A DNA stretch of 64,000 nt from Lepraria neglecta (taxonomy: Eukaryota > Ascomycota > Lecanoromycetes > Lecanorales > Stereocaulaceae). The stretch covers positions 62,001 through 126,000 of the forward strand of contig CM065647.1 in the NCBI GenBank assembly GCA_033220425.1. The letters run 5' to 3'. Position numbers and translations under genes: made by a program. The notes beneath the pieces were generated by a model that searched no databases, was not told where the DNA came from, and worked only from the letters and a program-made list of their open reading frames with translations. Shown piece by piece: positions 48,151-55,900 of the stretch. Position 1 is the first letter of the stretch. Each line of letters opens with the position of its first letter.

Positions 48151-48502
48151 CTCTAGCGATAATCATTATGATTAGAGGCTAATCATTCCGATTATAAGTT
48201 TGATTAGTTGGATCATAGCCTAATTATCCTGATTATAGAATGCTTGGCAGGATTTCCTATTACTATATATAAGAGCACTTGCTTACCACTTGGAGTATCG
48301 TGCTCAACTTTCGTATCTTACGTTGTATTTGGTTATATACAATAGATCTCTTAGGCTAGGCACTGAACATATATCATCTGATCATATACCAGACCCGCTT
48401 AGCATCATCCGAAGCCTGCTTCACACTCTTGCTCTGTTACACATCCATCCCCATTAAGAATCAATCTATATACGATACACAGCACGCAACGTGTTCGTAA
48501 CA
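48085..48502 (+). repeat. 3' LTR of a second G1/G4-family element (418 bp)
   Basis: tgttagaact to ttcgtaaca. Its 5' end (ttctgacaggactgtc) matches the inverse of 680-731, so it belongs to the G1 LTR type, unlike the outer G4 LTRs. It is followed at once by a chromodomain end of the sister copy. Confidence 0.88.
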
Positions 48503-48740
48503 ATACCCTTATAAGAAATATTTCATTATAATATTAAAGAAGAGACGGAGTTCGAGGTTAAAAGGATTCTAAATTAGGTTAATTAGAAATATCTAGTTAA
48601 ATAGAAAGGGTATAACGATATCGAAAATACCTGGGAACCGTTTAGGAATCTTACGAACTGCCAGGAACTTCTGCGAGAGTTCCGGGAGTATTATAGAAGG
48701 AGGACCAGTCGATTCTATCTGGGAAGTCGAACTGCTCGGA
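48503..48740 (+). pseudogene. second pol 3' end (chromodomain) of G4, fossil
   Basis: ISLQYQRRD-like start, then KGYNDIENTWEPFRNL (48607-48655): a second chromodomain of the same family, 6.9 kb after the first (41690-41750). It is the true 3' end of G4, cut off from its pol by the inner copy. Confidence 0.82.
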
Positions 48741-49210
48741 CGAGACGTTGAATATTAAATCGTTAGGAGCGCTTGGAGCGGACCTCTGGTCTTCCTCTAA
48801 CTCCTTAATGTTTTATAACTTATATTCTACTATCTTCTTCTTTTCGTTCTCTACAGTATTAAGCTACGCCTGAAGACGCACCAACTTGGCCAGTACGTCC
48901 TTTACTTCTATACGCAGCTCATTGCGCTGTTTTTCGATACGACGCATCTCAAGGGGCGACACCACAAGGTCGCACTTCCTACCGCTACCCACACAGTTAG
49001 AACACCTGTCGGATTCTTCACCTATAAGGTACTACTTGCCGCTGGCAACGCAGCGGGAACACGGTCGCATCACGAATTCGGATAGCTCGCTAGCCAGTTC
49101 TGTTCGGCGGACGGTTGGCTTGTTTGAATGTTTGGTACGACGAGGTGGTATGAAGGATGGATGGTCTCTCGGGACGAGAAATCTGGGAGAGGGAGCTAAT
49201 ATTACGATCA
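48740..49210 (-). pseudogene. passenger ORF of G4, best-preserved copy: Zn2Cys6-like cluster + coiled coil
   Basis: Minus strand. LAPSPRFLVPRDHPSFIPPRR (49200-49140) is followed by a basic linker, then CSRCVASG (about 49062-49040), SDRCSNCVGSGRKCDLV (49013-48965), RRIEKQRNELR (48955-48920) and a long Lys/Glu/Leu helix to 48780. CX2C followed by CX2CX6C, then a coiled coil, resembles Gal4-type zinc-cluster proteins. The copy is far less RIPped than its sisters. Whether it is a transcription factor, an RNA-binding factor or a retroelement accessory protein is unknown. As part of an LTR element it is treated as a fossil, with only a few breaks. Confidence 0.72.
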
Positions 49211-49636
49211 GGAAACATGATCAGGGATGCGCTCAAGGAGCGTAGCGCCCGTCATGGTTCGAGTCGACGAACCAGTATCCGACTCGGACAGGACCCTGAA
49301 AGCTTGGCGTGCTAAGCGATGAGCGCAAAGCGATCATGAATGATGAGCGCAATGAGCGCAGTGCGATCAATGCGATCAAGGATGCTTGGCATGGATTTCG
49401 TATGTCTATATATGCGGAGCACTGCTCACCACTTGGAGCATCGTGCTCAACTTGCTATTCAATTGTCTACTACATGCGATAGATCTCTTAGGCTAGGCAC
49501 TGAACATATATCATCTGATCATATACCAGACCCGCTTAGTATCACTAGAAGCCTGCTTCATACTCTTGTCTAGTTGCACCTCCATCCCCATTGAGAATCA
49601 ATCCATATACGATACCGGTACGCACGGTTCGTAACA
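49200..49636 (+). repeat. 3' LTR of G4 (437 bp)
   Basis: tattacgatcagg to cggttcgtaaca, followed by cctag. It has little RIP: many CA/TG dinucleotides remain. Confidence 0.93.
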
Positions 49637-49641
49637 CCTAG

Positions 49642-50000
49642 GCGGGTGAGAGCTCTCTAGACTATAGCCTTATCGACTCGGATATTATACTTATCTAGAA
49701 GGAAATAGGCCATCTCGTCTAGATAGGCCATAGGACGTTGTTCCAAATACGCCAGAAGCTCTTCTTACAGCAGCTGCGGTAGGGCCCTAGGTCTCCTACC
49801 GCGGTCCTTACTGGGTATGTATACCTCTCTATATTGCCTCCAGCTCTTCCTTATACGCTGTATTATCCGTAGGCTAATATCATAGCTACCGAGCAGGATG
49901 GTGTCGTTGTCAAAACCGAGCCCAAGCTCTCGCTGAATAGCAGCCCTGGTATATAGATCTATCGGTGGGACTATGGTAACAGCGAGGGAAGTGGCGGTAG
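49642..50000 (-). pseudogene. Tc1/mariner-type transposase, N-terminal piece
   Basis: The minus-strand open stretch 50040-49765 includes RELGLGFDNDTILLGSYDIS and RIIQRIRKSWRQYREV, then RGRRPRALP. That is a helix-turn-helix followed by the GRP-like linker. EELLAYLEQRP, LDEMAYFLLDKYNIRV and RALTRL follow to 49642, as in the second helix-turn-helix of fungal Tc1/mariner transposases. The catalytic domain continues at 30878. The true start codon is uncertain. The bases above about 49990 resemble another repeat (50062-50290) and may not belong to the transposon. Confidence 0.75.
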
Positions 50001-50061
50001 GCAAGCAAAACACCAAGGAATGACGTCTACAGGGCCTCACTATTGCCTTGTTAAGAAATAC

Positions 50062-50290
50062 TCAATTGTAACTACGGTCTACAGTATAGTCCTCCCTAGA
50101 TACCTCTTCTGCCACCAAAATTTGGTGTGTGGTAGGGTACCCCAAAAGTGCCTTAGCGTTCCCGCCAATGGTTTTGCAATCGACGGTATTTAGCTGCAGA
50201 TGCGGCAAAATTTTCGGTAGGGCTGAGGCCTGCTTGGCGTCGTGGCATTCAGTACTAGCGCAATTCAAGACTTTTGGTGTCATCCTCCGT
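50062..50290 (-). pseudogene. fragment of the VDCKTIGG repeat
   Basis: The minus-strand open stretch 50283-50062 contains VDCKTIGGNAKALLGYPTTHQ, nearly identical to 15637-15705 at DNA level over about 110 bases. It is hardly RIPped. It borders the transposase N-terminus. Function unknown. It could be a remnant of a multicopy gene into which the transposon jumped, or the 5' region of the transposon itself. Confidence 0.5.
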
Positions 50291-50334
50291 ACGAAAACGC
50301 GTTAAGTTTCCCGGCATATGCAGGGCCTATACTG

Positions 50335-50638
50335 CGCGTTGCTACCCGAAAGGCCGAACGGCCGAAATAAGCGATGCTTAGCATATGCAGAAAGCTCGGC
50401 GCACTTGTTTTGTAAGTGCGCCGAGCTTTGTAGCTACGCGGAACTTTTTTGTAAGTACGCCGAGCTGAGACCCCCTACGCGTTGCCACCCGAAAGGCCGA
50501 ATGGCCGAAATAAGCGATGCTTAGCATATGCGGGAAGCTCGGCGTAGGGGTCTCAGCTCGGCGTACTTACAAAATAAGTGCGCCGAGCTTTGTAAGTATG
50601 AGGAACTTTTTTGTAAGTACGCCGAGCTGAGACCCCTA
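50335..50638. promoter_or_regulatory. two tandem hairpin-bearing repeats upstream of the monooxygenase
   Basis: Unit 1 spans about 50335-50474 and unit 2 about 50477-50638. Both run gttgc(t/c)acccgaaaggccga, gcgatgcttagcatatgc, gctcggcg and finally gtacgccgagctgagacccc. Unit 1 has a perfect 16-bp inverted repeat (50391-50406 / 50414-50429, 7-nt loop). Unit 2 has a perfect 26-bp inverted repeat (50545-50570 / 50613-50638). A third partial unit (cggcatatgcagg) lies at 50311. No RIP signature. It may be a regulatory block or a pair of small foldback (MITE-like) elements. Confidence 0.85.
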
Positions 50639-50643
50639 TAAAA
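50637..50643 (+). promoter_or_regulatory. TATA box of the monooxygenase
   Basis: tataaaa lies 50 bases before the ATG at 50693. It is followed by a pyrimidine-rich stretch (50662-50682) of the sort often seen at fungal transcription starts. It begins inside the last two bases of the 26-bp inverted repeat, so the repeat abuts the core promoter. Confidence 0.65.
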
Positions 50644-50692
50644 GGAATCTAGCTGCCCACAATCCTCCTACTCTCTCGTCCCATTGCCTACC

Positions 50693-52015
50693 ATGACATC
50701 CTCTACCCCCCCAAAAGAAAAGCCTTTCAAGATAGCAATCCTCGGCGGCGGCATAGGCGGCCTCTCTCTCGCCATCGGCTTCTACAAACGCCACATCCCC
50801 TTCCACCTCTACGAATCTGCGCATGCCTTCGCGGAAGTTGGCGCCGGTGTCGGCTTCGGGCCCAATAGTTTACGAGCCATGGGACTGGTTGACCCAGTGA
50901 TACTAGAAGGGTATATGAAGCATGTTACTCACAATGCCTTCCCTAGTAAGAAGTCTACATGTTTTGATTTCTACGCGGGTATGGATAGTGGGTTGGGGAA
51001 GGAAGGGGAGCATTTCTTCGAGCTTACTACCGGGGAGGGCGTGCTAGGAATGTGTTGTATCCACCGGGCCGTTTTCTTGGATCAATTGGTCTCTTTAGTG
51101 CCACCGGAGACAGTGAGCTTTGGGAAGAGAGCTGTTACGGTCGAGGAAACATCCAATGGTGTGCAGATAAAATTCGAGGACGGTAGTAAGGCGAGCGCGA
51201 GCGCCGCAGTCGGGTGTGATGGGGTGAAGAGCAATATCCGAAAAATGGTACTAGGCAAAGAGGATCCCGCTGCGTATCCGTCTTTTACAGGGAAGTACGC
51301 CTACCGCGGTCTTATACCCATGAACAAAGCGGTGGACATGCTCGGAGATGAATTAGCCCGGAACGCTGTCATGTGGATTGGGAAACAAGGCCATATTCTC
51401 ACTTCACCCGTTGAGAAAGGGGAGGTTATGAATGTAGTAGCGTTTAAGACAAAGAAGGACGGCAAGTGGGATAATAAATACTGGGTCCTGCCCCAGGATA
51501 GGAAAGGTATGGAAGACGACTTTGCCGACTGGGGTGACAGTGTGAAGAAGATTGTTAGCTTAATGGAGAAACCTGATGTTTGGGCTTTGTTCGACTACCC
51601 ACCCGCAAACATCTACTACAAAGGCAGAACCTGCTTAAGTGGAGACGCAGCCCACGCAAGTACGCCGCATCTTGGCGCTGGGGCGGGTATGGCTATTGAG
51701 GATGCGTATATTATGGCCAGCCTGTTGGCGGAGATTGAGGATGAGAAGGGGATTGAGGGGGCGTTTAGGGCTTTTGATGCTGTGAGGAGGCCCAGGACGC
51801 AGAAGCTGGTGAGTACGAGTCAGGAGGGTGGGAGGGTGCTGGATTGTGAGGGGAAGGGTATTGGGGAGGATAGGGAGAAGTGGAGGAAGGATTTGGCGGA
51901 GAGGCATGAGTGGATTTGGGAGAAGAAGCTGGAGGACGATTTGGAGGAGGCGGTGGCGATGTTGGAGGGTATGAAGGCCCGCGGTGGTGCTGAAGACACG
52001 GATTATAAGATATAG
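50693..52015 (+). CDS. FAD-dependent monooxygenase, salicylate-hydroxylase-like
   Basis: A 440-residue flavoprotein monooxygenase (FAD_binding_3-type group A hydroxylase) that would insert one oxygen atom into an aromatic or related substrate using NAD(P)H and FAD. The substrate cannot be read from sequence. It has the dinucleotide-binding GGGIGG at residues 18-23, with Glu41 ending the second strand. The DG motif GCDGVKSNIR lies at 174-183, and the FAD-ribityl GD motif SGDAAH at 316-321 is followed by GAGAGMAIEDA (328-338). Length is normal for the family. No signal peptide or membrane segment is seen, so it is probably cytosolic. The ATG at 50693 is chosen because the upstream in-frame TTG (50684) is not a usual start. 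It is intronless with normal CA/TG content and no RIP, between a transposon fragment and a Gypsy element. It appears intact. Confidence 0.95.
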   Translation: MTSSTPPKEKPFKIAILGGGIGGLSLAIGFYKRHIPFHLYESAHAFAEVGAGVGFGPNSLRAMGLVDPVILEGYMKHVTHNAFPSKKSTCFDFYAGMDSGLGKEGEHFFELTTGEGVLGMCCIHRAVFLDQLVSLVPPETVSFGKRAVTVEETSNGVQIKFEDGSKASASAAVGCDGVKSNIRKMVLGKEDPAAYPSFTGKYAYRGLIPMNKAVDMLGDELARNAVMWIGKQGHILTSPVEKGEVMNVVAFKTKKDGKWDNKYWVLPQDRKGMEDDFADWGDSVKKIVSLMEKPDVWALFDYPPANIYYKGRTCLSGDAAHASTPHLGAGAGMAIEDAYIMASLLAEIEDEKGIEGAFRAFDAVRRPRTQKLVSTSQEGGRVLDCEGKGIGEDREKWRKDLAERHEWIWEKKLEDDLEEAVAMLEGMKARGGAEDTDYKI

Positions 52016-52465
52016 ATACTAGTTATAGTAGTTCGGCGACGAGGTAATTAGCTAGAAAGCCTTGATAGTAGCCTAGCGTCTCCTCTTAAGCCTTAAGCGG
52101 GCCCGGAAAGTATATAGATCCTATTCCCCTAGGGCTTGTATCGCTCCTGTTAACGAACCTATAGGCTTACCCGCACCGTCCTCTAATATTTATCGTGTAC
52201 TACTTTAGTAGGTTAGTAGTCTTAAGGGTAGATTATTAGATTGGTATGAGTCTGCGGTGCGCTGTCGGTGCGTGTAACGGGGTCTAGACATGCGTGACTA
52301 ATGCAACTAGTGGATTTGCTACTAGATAGACTGAATCCTGAGGAACTCAGGTAGGAGTCCTCAGAGACAACACCTTTATCGAGAGAGATTGCACCCTCGT
52401 ATCAAGCCGATCCACTATACGACTTGCGCTGTCGCATAGCCGCACCAGAGGGATAGTCTCCCGAA
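52016..52465. other. 3' flank of the monooxygenase, no gene seen
   Basis: Mixed composition, RIPped at 52020-52200 and milder after. No ORF, RNA gene or clear poly(A) signal. It ends at ccgaa (52461-52465), the target site of Gypsy G6, and resumes at 59876. Confidence 0.6.
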
Positions 52466-52619
52466 TGTCACATGGATCCTGACTGTATTGAGGGGTGGTA
52501 AACTTGTTCTTCTTGTTGTCGAGCGAAGCTCGGTTTTCTACTGCTAAGCTAAGCCGCTATAGTACTAGTTCGCTTAGCAAGAAGCTTGCCCGCGAAACGC
52601 TTCGTGACAACATCGCACC
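52466..52619 (-). repeat. 3' LTR of G6 (154 bp)
   Basis: tgtcacatggatcc to gcttcgtgaca. Only a few transitions separate it from 59717-59870. It contains cgagcgaagctcg and gcgaaacgcttcg palindromes. Confidence 0.95.
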
Positions 52620-52949
52620 AAACGCGAAGAAAGCTCGGCGACTACGTCGAGCGATTAGCTAGCTAATAAATACTCCTTCCAAGCTGCTATAAGGCGCTGA
52701 GAATAGCTAACAGGCGCCCGAAAGATATCAGCAAGAGTCCGTAGTAGTATCACGTTAACGGTGTCGAAAATCATATATAGCAATATCGGCTAGGTGCTGA
52801 GTTATCCTCGATATTCCGTAGAGTAATCATACTCGACTTTCTTCTATTAATAATTCCTTAGTTAACTATGTTTCCTCGGAGGCTTCAGCGAAGGCACCAA
52901 GCGTTCCTGGGGCGCGTTAATCGACGCCGACGATTGTTAAATCCTAGCG

Positions 52950-55900
52950 GACTCCTCCTCGTAGTCCTTGATAAGTTCTCCTATATCTCCGAGATTCTTG
53001 ATAGTATACTACTGATCGAACTTAGGACCGTATCCTTTCTATCATAGTAGGTACTGGGTAGAGAAACCCCGTCCTTTCTTGACTATACGCTTATTAAGTA
53101 ACCTCTCGACCTCGAAGGACTCGTTATTGACTGAAACCGCTGGGGGATAATCAGGTCGAGGGCGTCTGTATAGGTCCTCGGCAGGATCTAGGCAGGGCTC
53201 TAGTTAAGCAATCGTGAAGACTGGATACACGTTCCAATAGTCCGGAATAGCTAGCTTATACGCGAGCTTTCCTATACGTTCGAGCACCTCGAAAGGTCCT
53301 ACATATTGCTGCGTAAGCTTCTTAGTAACACCAGCCGTTGATGGGATCTAGTAGCCTTTGTGCAGGCGGAGAAGAGCGAATTCGCCGACCTTTAGGAATA
53401 TCGGCTGGTGTCGACAGTTATAGTAGAGTTTATTCGACATCTGAGCAAAAGCGACAGCGTCGATTACATTCGAGCGCGCCGTAAAATGGTCGACGCTAAT
53501 ATTAGCTGGGAGCTGAAGCAGGTCTAGCGGTCTATTCGGCGTAAAACTATAGGCAATTTCGTTCGGAGTACTCGAACTTGAAGTTCCACTCGACGAGTTA
53601 TTCAGTATAGCCTAGATTCTAGGCAGCGTTTCTAGCCATATAGACGGCTTGTCGAGCGTATATAAGTAGAACCGCAATATAATCTCAGCCGTCTAATTAG
53701 TGCGCTTACTGGCACCGTCTATTTGCGGATGATAAGCGGTTGAATAGAGTAGCTCGACGCCGAGCCTTTTGAAGATGGCATTCCACAGTTCAGACAAGAA
53801 TTTGGGATCCCGATCTGTGATTATTACCTTTGGAATGCCCTAGTCAGCGATATTAAGACGGTCCAAAAGCGCTGAGGCCCATTCGGTAGCTGACCAGGTA
53901 GATTTGCCGGGGATAAGTGTAATTCGCTTGGTAAATTTGTATAACACTGATATTACGGCGTTAAACGACCTTTGGGAGATTGGCAGAGCTAGGATGAAGT
54001 CAATTGTCAGCGTATGGAACGGTACTAGTAGCGAGCTTATTGGCTGTAGGTACCTATAGGGAGGATATCGGCGAGTCTAAAGGATAAGGCATTCGGGGTA
54101 GTGCTTAATATAGTCCCGTAGTTGACGCGTAAGACTATGAATATACTATAAGGATGTAATAATCTCGAAGCACCTCTAAAAGCCCGGGTAACCGTTACTA
54201 TAAGCTATCGCCAGTATATCCTTAACTACCGAAGAAGGTATATAAAGTCGCTAGGAACCCGAGATTCTGTTGATATAAAAGAGTAACTCGCCTAGAGAAG
54301 CCTTCTTGGCGAAGTCTTAGGAACTGATAGCGTTAGAATCCTCAGCACTGTCATGTTTCTGCGGAGGCGAATTTCGGGTACTGCGGGTATCGATGGTGTC
54401 GACTGGGCGAGGGCCGAAATATAGGTCTGCGTCTGTAGGTACTAGGTACTTCCCCCTACTGAAAGGAAGAAAGACGGCGTCCTCGCCAAGTGCGAAATTA
54501 TTATCGACTTGTTTTCCGATTTTCTGCCAGAAGGAATCCTGCTGATAGCCTTATAGTACCCTACTATAGAACTCTAAGCTTATTTCTACTAACGCGGCGG
54601 TGAAAAGCGCGTCTAGCTCCGAGTAGTCTTCGGGAAGCTTAGAGTCGTTAAGACTGGCGAGTCTCGATAATATATCAGGAATGATATACTCCTTTCCAGG
54701 CTTGTGCCTGACGTCGATATTGAATTGGCGCAGGTACTGGGAGGCACGGACAAGCCTAACATTTAGTCTCATGGTCGACGTTGTCGATATAATTGAATTC
54801 TACTTTAGGAGGTCCGGAATTACTAAGTAATCTGTCTGAATCCTGACGGGCATTTTGGATGACTCGACTATATATCTGACCTTCTTCATCACCTATACGA
54901 ACCCCGCGATTTCTAGCTTAGTTAGCTAGTAGTTCTTCTCGGCGGCGGTCAAAAGTCTCGACAGGAAAAGAATAGGTTCCATGTCAAGGCGAGACGGCTA
55001 CTTGGCGGAGTCCTTATCACCTCTTATATAGAATATAACAGTACCGAAACCGAATTCTTTAGAGGCGTTAAGGTCGATCTATAGTCGGCGTAAGGACGTA
55101 AAGTGTACGAGAATCGACGGTATCGATATAGCGGCTTATAAAAGCTCGAAACTTGCCAGCTAAGCTTCCGAAGGATCTGAAAGTTGCTTCCTAGAGGAGT
55201 AAGATTTTCGAAGCCTTCCAGTATTAGATGGCGAATCCTTAAGAAGCGTCGTTTTTAACTCTTGCAGCGGCTTGGTAAGCTAGGTATAAAAGTGGACGTA
55301 TTGCCGCAAGTATCCAGTCAGACCTAAGTAGTATTCTAGATCACCGAGAGTATTTGGGAACGTTAATCGACTGATTACTCGGAGTTTCTCCTCTGAAGAA
55401 ATTAGTCCGAATGAGTTAACCTTCTAGCTGAGTAGATTCACGTCGGGATAGCCGAGAAAGGCCTTTGTTAGCGAAATAGAAATATTATAGTTAGTAAAAA
55501 GCTAGAAGAGTTCTCGCAGTTGCTGGAGATATTCTTAGAACGATTTACCGCCAGAAACGACGTTATCGATATATGCGCGTATATGTTTAAGTGGGCGGAG
55601 AATCTTATCGATCTGGCGTTAAACATAAGCTATCGAATTTATATAGCCTATAATTGGCACGCGGAAAGTCTCCTGCCCCCGGTAGGAAACGACCGTCAAT
55701 ATATGCCGGTAATCTAGATATACCCGCCATTAGTAAAAGAAGGATGAAGCGTCTAGCACTAAGATATAGGTATATCCTATTAGTGAACTGACAATTTCTG
55801 ATTATAGCGGTACCGGATAAGCGTCAGGGACTATAAGATCATTAAGACCTCTAATATCGACGATAGCACGGCCTTTTCTCTCCCTATTCAGTAGTATCTT

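Larger units (their letters stand above)
30879..49636 (+). mobile_element. Ty3/Gypsy element G4 with several nested insertions, fossil
   Basis: Outer LTRs (30879-31333, 49200-49636) share atgatcagggatgcgctc and other blocks, and the pair is flanked by perfect cctag (30874-30878, 49637-49641). The plus strand has gag (31345-33290), protease (33540-33830), RT (34170-34900), RNase H (34990-35307 and 40186-40310), integrase (40420-41560) and a chromodomain (41600-41750). Inserted in it are a solo LTR (32225-32638), G5 (35308-40180) and Copia C2 (41956-47721). Two 3' ends of the family stand in a row (LTRs 48085 and 49200). That implies a second related copy once sat inside this one and lost its 5' part by recombination. 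The element is broken many times. Confidence 0.9.

Noticed and set aside
48886-49245. 119-codon plus-strand ORF
   Set aside because: Shadow: it is antisense to the passenger ORF at 48740-49210 and runs into the LTR. The minus strand has the conserved motifs.
50684-50692. Three-codon longer start of the monooxygenase at TTG
   Set aside because: Non-ATG initiation is rare in fungi and the ATG at 50693 has a good context and normal spacing to the TATA box.
51635-51907. 90-codon minus-strand ORF inside the monooxygenase
   Set aside because: Pro/Leu-rich shadow of the GD-motif region on the opposite strand.
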